Shown: piece by piece, positions 1 to 12,300 of the stretch
How positions within the stretch are numbered: the stretch's first letter is position 1
Layout: every line of letters begins with the position of its first letter
Origin: Cubamyces lactineus
Taxonomy: Eukaryota > Basidiomycota > Agaricomycetes > Polyporales > Polyporaceae
Assembly (NCBI GenBank): GCA_022376465.1
Contig: JACDTU010000013.1
Span: 62,001-126,000 of the forward strand
Reading direction: 5' to 3'
Length of the DNA stretch: 64,000 nt
Notes under the pieces: generated by a model
Seen by the model: the letters and a program-made list of their open reading frames with translations, nothing else
Databases searched by the model: none
Told to the model about the DNA's origin: nothing
Made by a program: the position numbers and the translations under genes

Positions 1-1053
1 CAGATCAGCTAGGCTAGCCCGGGTAAAGGTGCTTTCGTCGGTGACCGAATACGCGACACCTTCCTTGAGGATATGGAGCTCCTCCTTCCCACCATTCTCG
101 GTGGCGTCGTGCACCTCGCAGAACGCGGTAGTGCAAGGCTGCTGGTCCACGGGCATGACTTCACGGCGCAAAAGGGCGTTGACAAACGTGGACTTCCCCG
201 CATTCAGATCACCAGTGACCAAGACCTTGGAAGACGTGTCCTCAATGCGAGAGCGGAGCTTATCAAGATGGTTGACAGCGTTGAGAATGCGGTCATCAAG
301 CAAATTCGCGATGGAGGATTTTTCGAGTTGTGCCACAAGAGCAGCGGGGGAGGATGAAGATCCATGAGCACCGAGCTTGAGATCAAGGCGGAAGACGTGG
401 AAGTCAGACGCCTCAGCGGGAGAAACAAGACGGTCGGCATCCTCTTCCGACTCGGCAGCAGGCTCCTCTTCCCTGTCAGCGATAGTCGCAAGGGTGACCG
501 AACGAGTAAGTCCGGCTTTTGCTGGGCTAACGATGACTTCGGCTTCGAAAGAGGGGTCGTCGGGGAACGAAAGCGAGCGGCGCATGCTCTTGCGGCGCGA
601 GGAGGCGGCCTGCTCCGTAGCGGGTGCTTGTTCCCTCAACTGAGGATAGCGCACGACCCATGAATCCTTGTTGAACTTGCGGAGGTCACCAAGGATGTTC
701 TTCGTCGAGTCCAACGCTTGGAGCAATCTGCAGATACGTCAGAATGCAGAACACGTTGTTTTCGAACCACCGATCATATAAGTCAAGATCAGTGCGTGCA
801 TTCCTATGGAAAAGGCATCATGGTCGACCGGGCGCGTCTATAGCGGACGGTGCGACCGTGATGCTCTACAGCCGTTTGCATACTGTCGCCCGTTGACCAT
901 AGCAGTAGTAGTATGGAGATTCGCTTGAACGCACCTGTTCTTGTGCTCAACATACACCTCCTGCACTCCTTCAATTAGATGTTTGGGTGAACTCTCCACC
1001 GTGGGCTGCGGCGACCCAACGCGAGCAGCGCCAGGGAAATACGACAGAGCCAT
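1..1053 (-). CDS. fzo1: Mitofusin-type transmembrane GTPase Fzo1, 5' part (runs off the window)
   Basis: Dynamin-like GTPase of the mitochondrial outer membrane that drives mitochondrial fusion. Two exons are visible: 1053-935 and 727-1, joined across a 207-nt intron with GT at 934 and AG at 728. Together they give 282 codons from the N-terminus. The G1/P-loop reads GDLNAGKST, followed by VNALLRREVMPVDQQPCTTA, which is the mitofusin version of the switch region with the G2 threonine. Upstream lies a Ser/Arg-rich, acidic spacer and an N-terminal helix, as in fungal Fzo1. The rest of the GTPase domain, the heptad repeats and the two membrane segments lie beyond base 1. The ATG at 1053 opens a clean reading frame. 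The family call is secure; the exon 1 junction is inferred from splice signals. Confidence 0.88.
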
Positions 1054-2709
1054 GTTGTTTCACGGAAACGTTGCTCGTTGTCGCTGCAGCAGCAGTAAAG
1101 CAGTAGCAGTCGTCGTCGTCAGTGGTGAAGATGGTGCCGAGCGTTCTCGACTCCGGTTGGTGCATAGGTTGTCATGATAATTCAGCATTCTCACGCCCCA
1201 GCTTGAAGCGGAGACTTGAGCAATGGTGGAGGAGCTTCCCGGCACTACTCGGCATTTCCTCTTTCTAGGGGTATGTCTCTGTTAATACAAGCTCCGCCTC
1301 TGTATGGAATCTCCGCTCCCGACATTCCCCGACCGGAGCATGAATCACTTGTCCTGGTCCAGCACCAGGCTCGGCGCTCTCTGGACTTGCTCTGGACCAA
1401 CTGCAGATCTACTGCACAAGCCCATCCTATTGACTGACAGTGACAGAACAGAGCCCCTCCCCTTGTCTCTCAGATCTCAACGTTCATAGTTAGATTGAGT
1501 ACCTCTACTGTTGAAATGCAGTGCTGACAAATCCTCGTTACGTGTCGCAACTTGAAGCACTAAGCGTAGGTTCTCTTAAATTGTTCATACAGCTCTCCAT
1601 AACAGTCACTCAGTTCAATACCCAAGCTACCCACGGCCATTGAGCACCCGCATATATTCGCCGCTCATAGGTTGGGGAGCCTCGGTTGAGCCATACGGTT
1701 GCGTGCATACATCCGGCCTTCGAATTCTGTGCTTTACCATTGACATCAATTCCTTGTGAGCGGCGAAACGAGAGCTGAAAATGCATCACGATGATGCAAA
1801 TACTCGTCTCCGGCAGCTGCTTTGTCGAAGCCAACTCAAATGTATACGATGCGCACAGACATTGAGTGCAGGTAAGTAACTGGGACGTTGTGGCACAGCG
1901 CACATGTGCTTCGCCACTGTCTGACGGTACCTGCACAGAACCGTCTGCTCCGAGGTACCTTACTTGTCAGGGCCCAGGACCGGCGTCATGTTGAATCAGG
2001 GACTATCATACACATTCCGGGCTGCTTCTCTGAAGACTGTGAGAGAGCACAAGCCGGGTGGATGCGAAGATTGATGCAATGTCTACTACGACTGCCATTT
2101 TTGGCGGAGCACGGCAGCGGTGTGTATGTAAGACGGGATGTTCCTCTCCTCCTTTTTACCCTGTACCATCTCGAACGTCTGCTCCAACAAGAAGGCCGTC
2201 GTTTGCATATCCGCTGAAGATGCAAGAGAAATCACCTTTTCTCAACACGTCTATGCCGCTTTACCGCCATGTTCTCCCGGACTGCGCGGGCTGCTCCACC
2301 GTGTGGTGGGCCCCGACTCATGGGATCACCCTGAGCTGACAAGTATTCCGAGCACTCCGAATCTCCGTGCCGTGTGCCTCGACCCGGAGGCAGATGGTGC
2401 AGCGTGGTTCTTGCCCTCTCTTTTCCCCCTTCGCTCCTGCCCGCCTCCTCGCCGCAGGTACACATCATGATCAGCCATTCACCGGACGCGTACTGACAGC
2501 GCTGATACGTCCGGCACTTCGAAGTCAGGTCTTCAGGTCCCAGCGCCTGCCAACTGCAGATTCTATACCAGTGTATCGCGCCCGCGCGCGTCTCTGCGCC
2601 GTCTGCCACGCCCGCCGAGCGAAGCACTGTAAGGACCGCCTTATAACAGACCAGGTCCTGGCGGACGCGTGTGCTAGGCTGTCCTTGCCTCCCCCCATAA
2701 CCTACCAGT
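1054..2709. other. Divergent intergenic region, fzo1 / GH16
   Basis: Shared promoter region of the mitofusin and GH16 genes. A CAG/GTC-type triplet-rich patch lies at about 1084-1122, just upstream of fzo1. A TTATAA box at 2641-2646 is well placed for the GH16 gene. I see no convincing gene here; the open frames carry no recognisable domain. Confidence 0.5.
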
Positions 2710-4360
2710 ATGCCTTCCCCTGCGTTAGTCGCGTGTGCAGCGCTCCTCCTACCCATGGCAGTCGTTGCCCAGTACAACCTAGTCAAGGAGTACGCCGGAG
2801 AGTCGTTCTTTGACGACTGGACCTTCTACAACCACTGTAAGACCGACACTCCGTCCCCATCGAATGTTTCTGCTCACTGTTCGCTCCAGTCGATAATCTA
2901 ACAAGCGGGAACGTCAAGTGCGTATTCGCTCCACCACTTTATACCCATAACTGGCAAGACTTAGCTAATGCCCGTATACTACTCCACAGCTTCCTGGGCG
3001 ATATCGACGCGTACCACGATAAACTAGCATTCATCAACGATGCCGGAAACGCCGTGATGAGGGTAGACAACACCTCCACACTGAAGTTCAACCAAAATCG
3101 GAACTCTATTCGGATATCTACGAAAGACCAATACACCGTGGGCTCGGTGTGGGTCGCAGACCTCCGACACGTACCATACGGCGTACGCGTGCATCGCTCC
3201 TGATCATGTGCGAGGCCGAGACTGACGTCGGGCTCTCACGCGCAGTGTTCCGTCTGGGGTGCCTTCTGGTCATCCGCACCGACATGGCCCCTTGGAGGGG
3301 AGGTGAGTCTTCACTTCACGCCGACCGCAAACTCCGTCTGACAATGCTCCGCGCAGATTGACACCTTCGAGGCAGTGAACCAAGATTACTATAGCCACAT
3401 GGGCCTACACACCAACCCCGTGCGTCATTCGCCCCAGTTCCGTACCGCTTCGCTCGGAAACTCATATTGCGGCCGCTTGTCCGGCTCCGTCAGGGATGCA
3501 CGCACTCGAGCAGCGCCGTGCAGTCTAGTACGCTGATCAACTCGACGGACTGTTCAGTCCAGGCCAACGGCAACCAAGGCTGCATCGTCTCGAATCCCAC
3601 CCACGCGTCATACGGGGCAGGTGCGTCGTTTTCCCGAGGCGCGCTCCGTGTCGTAAATTGATCCTCTGCATCTCAGATTTCGCCAACTCTGGCGGTGGCG
3701 TGTACGTTACTGAGTTTGCGATTGACGGCATTTCGTGAGTCGAAGCTGCGCTCCGCTCGCTTATCCGCCGTATGTCCTAACGCCTTTGTATGTCAGCATC
3801 TGGTACTTCAATGTATGTGCCGCGCGTTCTTGCTATCGACGCCGGCGATGATGCGATTCCTGACCGGCACGGCTTCTAGCGTTCTTCTATTCCTAGCGAG
3901 CTGCAAGGCAACGTGAGCAGTATTAACACCCAGAACCTGGGCATCCCGGTCGCGAACTGGCCAGCGGACGACTGTTCGATAAACGAGTTCTTCCAGCCTC
4001 AGGAGCTCGTCTTTGACATTACGTTATGCGGAGGTGGGTGCCTCGCCCAACCCCAGCTTTACCCGGTGCCGCCGACAGAGATACTGATGGCTTCTGCGGC
4101 ATTTTCCAGACTACGCTGGGGCATCCAGTGTGTTCTACCAGACGTGCACCGGCGTGTGTTACGACGACTGGGTCCTCGGAGATCCATCGCATTACGATAC
4201 GGCGTACTTTGAAGTGTCGTATGTGAGAGTGTATGGCCAACCTGGGGAGCTCACAGTCCTTCAACCGTCAGCCGGCGGTCGATCCGCGGAGGCGCATGGT
4301 CTCGGCGCGGGACTTTTGCTTGTTCTGGGCTGCATGTTTGCCTTGTTCCAGTTCCTCTGA
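2710..4360 (+). CDS. Glycoside hydrolase family 16 (beta-glucanase / transglycosidase-like), secreted and probably GPI-anchored
   Basis: Acts on beta-1,3 (or mixed) glucans in the wall or in substrate. About ten exons splice to roughly 350 residues. The N-terminus is a signal peptide (MPSPALVACAALLLPMAVVA, cleavage before QYNLV). The catalytic signature is GGE-IDTFE, the GH16 E-x-D-x-x-E motif, with an intron falling exactly between the first Glu and Ile (GT at 3302). Paired Cys and several N-x-S/T sites fit a secreted glycoprotein. The C-terminus is a small-residue stretch followed by a hydrophobic tail (GAGLLLVLGCMFALFQFL), typical of a GPI signal. One exon is only 16 nt (3797-3812). A TTATAA box lies 64 bp upstream of the ATG. 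Exact glucan specificity cannot be read from sequence; GH16 subfamily assignment would need an alignment. Confidence 0.88.
3797..3812 (+). other. 16-nt micro-exon of the GH16 gene
   Basis: The reading frame passes ...DGIS, then this micro-exon (C ATC TGG TAC TTC AAT), then RSSIPSELQGNVS. Both sides have GT-AG introns (GTGAGT at 3735 and CAG ending at 3796; GTATGT at 3813 and TAG ending at about 3879). Automatic gene models often skip such exons. Confidence 0.7.
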
Positions 4361-5261
4361 AGGGTGAGATTCGGACGATGCCGCCTTCCTCGGTTGTGGC
4401 GCGTGTGTCAATCCGACGTAGCTTCTCCGTCGCTCACTGTGGTCTAGCTTTGTTGTATACCTACGGACCTTATCATCCGTTAGAATCGGGGGGAGAAATG
4501 TATACCATACAGCACTCCGCGGACCATGGTTTATCTCCTCGAGCTACGAACATTCAAGCTGTCCAATCGTCCGACATGCACCCTCATGCATATGTCGAGA
4601 TATGTCGTCTGCTGTCTGTGGCGCAGATAGGTGCGGACGCATATCGCCCAGGCGGCCAGCCTATTACCACTGGCTGGGTTTCAGAGATGGTTAACGGCTT
4701 TAGGAGTGAGGCCTGGGAAGATACTGCGCGGTTTCGTGACCGGGACGCCGGAAGGGTGCCGTAAGCACGGGTCTGACGCTGCAGACAGTGACATCAACCG
4801 CCATTCGAGGCACTCTCTGAGCTATGCCATTGCCAGGTTTCAGTAGAGTCAGCCTCCTCACATGCACAGCGCACGGACAGTTACGGTTGGTGGCGCTTGC
4901 TAGTACTGTCAGCCATTGGACACTGATATTTTATTGCGCAACGCGCCGCCACCTGCTGTGCGCCTCAGGTAAGATCCATCAAACATCAGGAGCTCTTGAA
5001 CCACCTCGGCCAGCCTGTCCCTCTACATAGTCCGCGTTCCGATCAATTACTTACCCGCGCGCCCATAGCGAAGACTCGTGTCAGGATCTGTCGTTCGTAC
5101 GCGGCTAGGCATTTACATTTTTGCTGGATGTTGCCGTAACGGAGCAGACCGACTGCCTACTTAGACAGGAGCTCGCTAGTGCTCGGACCCAGTCAGCTTT
5201 CTGCACCACCTGTGCCACCTCCTCTCCTCTCTTCTGCGCAGAAGCACACTTCCCCATAGCT
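4361..5261. other. Intergenic, GH16 3' side to SDR promoter
   Basis: This holds the GH16 3'UTR and the SDR promoter. I see no supported gene, RNA or repeat. Confidence 0.4.
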
Positions 5262-6442
5262 ATGCCATCCGCGTGCGACACCATCCCTTGCCTCTCCGAC
5301 ACTCGCACACTCTTCAGTGTCGAGGGTCTCGTCGCCGTCGTCACTGGCGGAGGTACAGGTACGTACATCGTCCGCGATAAAGCCATAGCGGCTCGCATCT
5401 CCCCCGCACTCCCACCTATCTACACTACGTTGGTCGCTAACCGAACCCTTCCCCGTTGCAGGTATTGGCCTGATGATCGCGAAGGCTTTAGAGCACAACG
5501 GCGCGACGGTGTACATCGTCTCAAGACGAATGGCCGTACTCGAAGCTGCTGCGCGCGACCATAATGTGCGTAGATTCACGCTGCCCGTGTCAGCCTCGCG
5601 CGATCTGATGAGCGCACCGCCCACGTTGCACAGCGCCGAGGCAATCTCATCCCCCTCCAGGGAGACGTCACGTCGCGCGAATCCATGCAGGCAGTGGCAG
5701 AGCAGATCCGCCAGCGACATGGCTATGTGAATCTGCTCGTAAACAATGCCGGCATGGCGAAAAGTTTCCTGCCCAAGCTGCCTGGACCCGGACAGGCTGA
5801 CATGAAGAAGTACCAAGAGCTGCTCTGGAATGCTGGGCCCCCGAACGAGTTCTCCGACGCGTTCGACGTCAACGTCACCTCTGCCTGGTACTGCGCGGTC
5901 GCCTTCCTGGATCTGCTCGATGCTGCCAACAGGCGCGGCAACATGCCTGGCGTCACGAGCCAGATCCTGACCGTCTCGAGCGGCGGCGGGTTCCGGAAGG
6001 ACGACAAAGTATTCAGCGTGCCTTATACGCTCAGCAAGTCCGCCGCGACGCATCTCGGCAAGATGCTTGCCCATTTCCTAAAGGACTGGAATATCAGGAG
6101 CAATGTCATCGCGCCCGGCATTTTCCCCTCAGGTCCGTCTGGCTCGCGTGTCTCCGTACGGAGAGGACGCTGACTGTCAGCGCCGGATCTCATAACAGAG
6201 ATGACCGAGGGCCTCATCAATGACGCATACGTCGCTGCAGGAGTGCCCCTTCGCCGCGCGGGCGATATCAACGATATCGGTGGTCTCATCCTCTTCTTGT
6301 CGAGCCGGGTACGTGGAATACTTTGATGTGCCTTGGTAACGACATGCATTGACTGAATGCGCCACAGGCGGGCTCCTACGTGAACGGTACCGTGCAGCTT
6401 ATTGATGGAGGCCGACTTCTGTTGTATCCTTCCACCTACTAG
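5262..6442 (+). CDS. Short-chain dehydrogenase/reductase (classical SDR, NAD(P)-dependent)
   Basis: Oxidises or reduces an alcohol/ketone substrate with NAD(P)(H); the substrate is unknown. Five exons splice to about 300 residues. The cofactor motif TGGGTGIG is split by an intron after TGGGT (GT at 5359). Next come a GDVTS segment, NNAG (residues in LLVNNAGMAKSF), the serine in TVSSGGG, and the catalytic Y-x-x-x-K in VPYTLSKSAA. After that come the IAPGIFPSEMT loop and the C-terminal GSYVNGTVQLIDGG. This is the order of classical SDRs resembling 3-oxoacyl-ACP reductase. The insertion between NNAG and the catalytic serine (KSFLPKLPGPGQADMKKY) is longer than usual and is a feature of a fungal subgroup. 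The start ATG at 5262 precedes the Rossmann strand by about 25 residues. Confidence 0.88.
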
Positions 6443-6606
6443 GCTAGGAATCATCTATAGGTGCTCCCTTTTCTTGGCTTCGGATCCGAAGTACCCTATC
6501 CCATGCATCGTATCGACGTGTAGTACAACGCATTGGTTCCTGTCTTGTAGCACACCTTGGCTATAGTACAATCCTATATTCCAATCTCCTCCATCGGCCA
6601 CGCGTC
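6443..6606. other. Short convergent intergenic gap
   Basis: SDR (plus) and oxygenase (minus) end 164 bp apart, so their 3'UTRs face or overlap each other. Confidence 0.4.
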
Positions 6607-8149
6607 TCAGTGCTCTGATTTGGAATGCGCGTAAGTTGCTTCGAGTCTTGACTTGACGTACTCGCCCGCCGTCACTACTTCATACTTGGGAGGGAATTCC
6701 TCGGAGACGCAGCTCGGTAACGTCTGCCGCTGTGTTGAGCGCGATGAAATCTCATAGAGTATGGCAACTTACCTCGAGTCTGACGTTGTAGTCCGTGCCG
6801 AAGAAAAGCGGTATAGAATATCGCTCTACACCAGAGCGGTTGACTGCTCTGTGTACCGTAGACTTGAAGACATCATCTACGGGACGATCAGTCGCACATA
6901 CTTGGGATACAGCGGAGTCTAAAGCTGACTTGTCCACCTGGCCAGCTGGTCACCGAGACTAGGGCAAGCACAAGTAAGGCCGAGTACTCATGCTAATATA
7001 TGAATTGAATATGTACTTCACCACGAGCGTTCCGGGTATGGGCACCGCGTCGATCCACTTCCCGGCATTGTTCAAGACTTGCAAAGCAGGAACGTCATCT
7101 TGCCAGAGGATGGTAAAGCACTGATCCAAAAATAGGTCGTCACGAACTTGCTACGAGCGGAATAGGGGTAATGTAAGCCTACCTCGTAGCTGCACAGAAA
7201 GTTGCATATCAGCATGGCGCCCCATATCATCCTCGACGTGACTAGCATACTCAGTGTGAGCACCGATGCCTTGGACTCTATCGTCGACTTCGCCTGTTTG
7301 GGGTGGATAGTACAGCAAGCGCATGATAGCGGCGGGCTTCGTCGTCTGTGAGTCGTGGTTAAAGGGATTACTTATAGAAAATGGACTACGAAATATACCT
7401 TATCGTCGAAGAAATCCTCGGGCAAGTCTAGCGCGAGTGCGAACAGAGGAAACAGAGCTTTTCCGAGGTTGACCGCAGCATAACTAGTGAACCATTAGCA
7501 TGTATCACGGGCTCGAAGTTTGCCCTGTGTACTTACTAGTATGCGAGGACAGCGTCTCTGAATCCCGGCAGATCGTCAGGCCACACGTTCTCTCCTGACA
7601 TCGCGCCGTCATCTGATCGACCCGTACCAGAGGCGTCTTCCCACCCTAGGTCGAAACCCTCGTGCAGATCACCCCGGTTCTCTGGATTGGTATTCTCGCC
7701 CAACAGCGCGGTGTACCCTTTGAAGTTCGCGCTTTTGTGGATGTCGATAGCTTGCTTGACAGGCAAAGGAAGCGCGAAGAAGCGCTTTGCCGCTGACACC
7801 GCAGCAGAGATGATTTCTGCCGGAATGCCATGGTTCTTCACTGTTAGTTCCCGAGATCCGTGCAGGGTGCAGTGAGTGTCTGATCGAACTTGGCGTCGGG
7901 GACTTGACTCTACCATAGAAGAATCCTACGTTCACGCAAGCGTCTCGGATTTCGTCCGCCAGCGCTCTTCGAACAGCAGGATCCTCGCTATCTCGATTCT
8001 CAAGATTGCTGTGAAAGCACGCGGAATATCAGTCGAGGCTCAAATCCGCGCATGCATAAAAATGTGAAGTACATGATCGGTATTTCCTCGAAAGCACTCT
8101 CCGTCCGAGCAGAGGCAAGCAGCAGCGGTCGCTGTGGTGTGGATGTCAT
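6607..8149 (-). CDS. 2-oxoglutarate/Fe(II)-dependent oxygenase, isopenicillin-N-synthase-like (DIOX_N + 2OG-FeII_Oxy)
   Basis: Oxidises an organic substrate with O2 and 2-oxoglutarate at a non-haem iron; the substrate is unknown. Ten exons splice to roughly 340 residues. The N-terminal DIOX_N part reads ...ACVNVGFFYVKNHGIP and FFALPLPVKQAI. The catalytic core contains GIGAHTDYECFTILWQDD with iron ligands His and Asp (H-T-D). It is followed by LQVLNNAGKWIDAVP, the distal His in STVHRAVNR, and the R-x-S 2OG-binding pair in ERYSIPLFF. The HTDYE segment is only produced by splicing in a 7-nt micro-exon at 7183-7189. The stop is at 6609-6607. The gene converges with the SDR at 5262-6442. The start at 8149 is the first ATG of the frame and gives a normal family N-terminus. 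Confidence 0.88.
7183..7189 (-). other. 7-nt micro-exon completing the iron-binding motif of the oxygenase
   Basis: On the minus strand the preceding exon ends ...GCT CAC ACT GA at 7251, the micro-exon supplies CTACGAG, and the next exon starts TGC TTT ACC at 7120. Joined, they read A-H-T-D-Y-E-C-F-T, the canonical family sequence. The flanking introns are 61 nt (7250-7190, GTATGC...GCAG) and 62 nt (7182-7121, GTAGGC...TCAG). Confidence 0.85.
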
Positions 8150-9269
8150 GCTGGATCCACTCGGTTTGCCAACCTCGTTGCTTGCAGATTAGAGAGCGGG
8201 CCCGTAACAGATAAGAGGAACCTGGGATCGCTGGATGGAAGACGACGGTGGTGGATTGTGGGCTAGGTGGCAGTGCTCGTCAGATAGTCGACGTGAAGAT
8301 AACCCAGCTGGGAGCTCCGCGCAGGGACCCTAGATCATCGTACGCGTCTGGATGTTCTCCCAAGGCAGCGGGCGAAGGCATCGTCCCTGTTTTCCCATAC
8401 ACCGGATACAAACTCCGGCAGCTGTAGGAATGTACGTAAGTTACCGGAAACGAATGTCAGTTATGCGAACAAACTTCACGGGCTTGCCAGGGGTTCAAGG
8501 CATTGTAACAGTGGGCGACAGTAGTCAGTGGCACTCTCATAGACCGAGTCGTACCTAGCCATAGTTCACTTGCGGGACTAACTTCGTGTGCATTGACATC
8601 TGCTCTGCAAAGTCTCGGATTTAGTAGGGCCGCAAATCCAGCTAATGAGCGTGGCAATGGGTAGCATGATCTGGCTCACTTACTAAATCTACTTAAACAG
8701 CTACAGCCTTACAAATAGCAAGGAATGTTAGTGCTTTTGACGTCGAGACGTTACTTCAACTCTCGTATGTGGAGGACGTGTGGAGAGTAGTATGTCCCGC
8801 GAATACTGGCCATGATAGCAGCAGATGATGGTCGTTCGTGAGAGACATGCATCGTTGAGCAGATGTGCCGCGCTGGGGCGACGCCGGTACGATCCATCAC
8901 TCAGCAACACCCGGTCAGGACATAAATAGAGGTTGTGAGCGTATTTACACGTCAGACTACAACTAGCTAGGCATACACGCGATCCAGAACAAACACATCA
9001 TGTTCACTCTCGGCCACTGCAAAATACGTATGATTCGGGGACAAAAAGAGAGAGGAGGATGCTTTGACGGAGTGGTATAAAGTGACATAGACGCGCCGCG
9101 GCAGAAAGATACTAGGTAAGAGGCGAATTCAAGCCAGGAATCGAGGTAACAGTTGTAATACTTTGATGGCCCCTAAGGCCGACTTCTTGTGTGCGCACCA
9201 CACCCCCAATCCGAAGTCTAGGGTGTCCGGTATCCAAGGGCAGCCGACGCACAGAAGGAAGCTTTGCGT
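8150..9269. other. Intergenic, oxygenase promoter to vts1 3' side
   Basis: 1.1 kb with only short open frames lacking recognisable domains. It must hold the oxygenase promoter and the vts1 3'UTR. I see no RNA gene or repeat. Confidence 0.4.
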
Positions 9270-11563
9270 TTAGGCGGGGGTGGCAGAACCCGCCGGGCTG
9301 TCGATGCCCATCTTCTTGCGAACGACCTCGAACGTCTTGAGCATCTTCCTCCGCGCCCCCAGGGCGGCGACGCCCTTCGCCTCCAGCGCGGCCTCGTCCA
9401 TCACGACCATGTCACGCCACGACATGCCCTCGAAGTTGGGCGTGTACTTGTGCAGCCGCAGGCTCCGCAGCCATCCCGGCACGTCCTCAAGCAGCTTCGG
9501 GTCGACGTCCTCATCGTCCTTCTTCTCCCGCTGTCCCGGAGATTTCGAGTTCCCGCCCCTGTTGCCCATACCGCCTCGGTTTCCACGCATGTTGTTCTGA
9601 TTCCCGAGACCCATCCCGAACGCGCCCAGTCCGGGCTGTCCAAGCTGCCCGAGCTGGCCAGCGGCGGCCATCTGCATCGCAAGCATCTGCTCAGGAGTAA
9701 GACCCATCGCGGCGAGGTTGGGAACATTGAACATGCTGTTGAACGGGCTGACCGGTGCCATGCCTGCAGCGGCAAGCGCAGCCATGTTGAACCCACCAGT
9801 GCCAGGGAGGCCAAGGGCCGGGTTGTTCATGCCCATGTTGAATCCACCCATACCCAGGCCGTTCATGCTGCCGTCGTCGCTAAACCGGCCGGACGTGTTC
9901 GAAAGCGCCGGGCTGCGCGCGCCACCCCAGCCCGCCTGGCCGCCGAACGCATTGAGGTTGCCAGCCCCGCTGGCGTTGCGCATACCGCCAGACACGCTGC
10001 GCTGGTTTCCGTTGTTATGGCCCTGATTCATATCCTCGTCGTTGCCCTGAGCGCCCTTCGACAGACGGTTGAGCCTCTTCGGCGGATCAGAGATAAGCGG
10101 TACCGCCGCGCCGCCCGAGGAGTTCCAGTCGTTGAGCTTTTGTGCCGCCGCATCAAGACTCTGGTTGGGGTTCCTTGTGTCCTTGAAGATAGGAATGAGA
10201 GGCGTGTTAACCATGCTCGCCCAGCTGCCTCCGGGCATCGGAGACAACTGTTCACCCTCGTCACCACGAGGCGACTTGAGCGCATTGGCGAGGCCGGAGA
10301 AGTCGGTGCTCTTCGGGCGTGAAGTGCCGTTAGACGAGGGGATAGTGATCTCCTGAGCGGGGGACGAAGAACGCTCATCAACTTGGCCAAGTTGGTTGGA
10401 TCCTGAGCCCCAGGTGTTACGGTCTCCGACAGCGGAAGAGAGGGCTGGAGCAGAGATACGATGGGCAGCGTTGCTCGCCTTGAGCTTCGCTCGCTGTTGC
10501 GCAAGGGTGGTTGCAGGGTCATTTCCGCCCGAGTTGTTGACGTTGTTAGCGGAGTCGGGCGAAAGGAACGATGAGCCTGAGAAGTTGCGGGTAGTCGGAG
10601 AGGCAGGCAGGTTCGACTTGAACCCAGGCGACTTCAGGTTCATCTGGGCCAACTTGGCCTCCATCTGACTCTGCATGGAACCTGTCATTTGAAGCAGCAT
10701 TAGTGAGGTATCCCGTTGGCACACATAATATCAATCTATGTACCTCCGACGGCGGGAGAAAGCAGAGCAGTCATAGGGTCGGACCGAGCCATCTGCTGCA
10801 GGACGGTAATGAAGAAACGAATTTGAACTTGCGTAGAATGTTGCAAAAGACTGTAAAGAGCGGCTGTGCGCTCAGCTTCGGAGAGAACCTTGAACCCTGT
10901 TATGAGTGGAGAGTCAGCGCTCAGCGTTACGGGAAACATCCAAAGAGAGTGAAGTTGGGCGCCTGGAATCTATACATAGACACTCCAGTCCAGATCCCCT
11001 CTCGACTACACGCCGTGGTCGTAGATGTCAACATCGGATGCAATGTTGGTTGGAAGGTAGTCTCCGCGCAAATGACGCCACATAGAATAAGCTAATCAAG
11101 CGTGACAGTACGTACATTGCTCGATGGCACTGAGCTCCTCCTTGAAATTGACGTCCAGAGAGGCAGCAGCCATTTCTTCCTGCATGGACGTGAGACATCC
11201 CAATACGACACTGTGGGTGGACGGGCACATACCAGCGTCGCCTCGTAATTCTGAAAAGTCTCGAACCACTGGTCGATAGCCTCCGCTAGACGTCGTATGA
11301 GTACTCGTGTTTAGAACACCAATCAAGCAGCGGGGTTTACCTTCGGGGGTCTGGAACATGCCGGCGCTGCCCAAGAGCTCGCTAGTGGGCCTCGCGCCGC
11401 CGTTGGTCGCACCTGGGCGAGGAGAGGCGGGAGGGAGCCCGCCCTGGGAACCAACCGGGCGAGCAGAGGGACCCATGGAGGCACGGAAGTTGGGGGACCT
11501 GCCGCCGGCATTGCCGCCAGGCGCGGGAGAAACGCTAGGGCTAGGAGGAGCAAGACTAGACAT
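9270..11563 (-). CDS. vts1: Vts1/Smaug-family SAM-domain RNA-binding protein
   Basis: Post-transcriptional regulator whose SAM domain binds CNGG-type stem-loops and recruits mRNA deadenylation machinery (known for yeast Vts1 and fly Smaug). Five exons give about 640 residues. The N-terminus is Ser/Pro/Gly-rich, followed by a conserved helical region ([18 protein letters not shown]..., then [19 protein letters not shown] and [17 protein letters not shown]). The centre is Asn/Gly/Met-rich and disordered, with [18 protein letters not shown] and [12 protein letters not shown]. The C-terminal SAM domain runs from [20 protein letters not shown] to [18 protein letters not shown]. The intron after EQ is unusually long for this window (about 220 nt, GT near 11115, AG near 10897). 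The start ATG at 11563 opens the Ser/Pro-rich N-terminus. Confidence 0.92.
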
Positions 11564-12300
11564 GTTTAGAGAAAAGCTAAGGACTGCAAGTCGACGTCGA
11601 GTCGGGGTTGGCTAGAATCAAGCAACACGTTCCGAGGGGCGTGCAACGATGTCTAGACAAGACCAGCGGAACCTGCCGGTCTAGGAAGTGACAAAGTCGG
11701 TGAGAAGACTGCTCGCGGCGGCGACGGCGACGACGAAGAAGTCGAGAAGGATGTCGAGGACGATGAGGACAATGAGAGAAAAGGCGGATGGAGGGTGGGC
11801 AAAGGCTTATGCTGGCACCCCAGCGCCCGTCCCACCACACAAACACGCACAAACACCTCCTGGTGGCTGCTCTGACTTGATCCTTCATCACACATCTGTT
11901 CATCGGCCCATGCATGCACTGCCCTCTCGCCCTCTTCTCACCTGTCTCAAACAAATGCACAGTGGGTGGATATAGTTTGTGATCTTCGGCCAGTCACCGC
12001 GGATGGCGGGAACACGAGGCATGGTCGCCGTGTTGCCCAGAGCAATCTCGGTGTACCATCGACGGGCTCAAGACCGCAGTCATACAAAAAGTAATAATAA
12101 CCGCCATCGGTTCTCTACAAGACCTCTCAGGGCACAGCGCAGGTCCCCGTGATGATGAACAACGCGCCGACTGTGTAGAATCCCATGTGCCATCAGCATA
12201 TCGTAAGGGCTTGTACAGCCGTCGAGTGAGTATATCGACGAGGGGATGGAGAACTTACGTGTACAATGACTTTGCGGGACTTGCGTCTTCAACACATGGC
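11564..12300. other. Intergenic, vts1 promoter / CE8 3' side
   Basis: CT/AG-rich, poly-pyrimidine-like 5'UTR sequence of vts1 lies at about 11690-11800. No other gene is supported. Confidence 0.4.

Noticed and set aside
5193..6074. 293-codon minus-strand open frame
   Set aside because: Antisense shadow of the SDR gene, whose motifs (NNAG, YxxxK) are clear on the plus strand.
9264..10322. 352-codon plus-strand open frame
   Set aside because: Antisense shadow of the vts1 last exon, which ends in a clear SAM domain.
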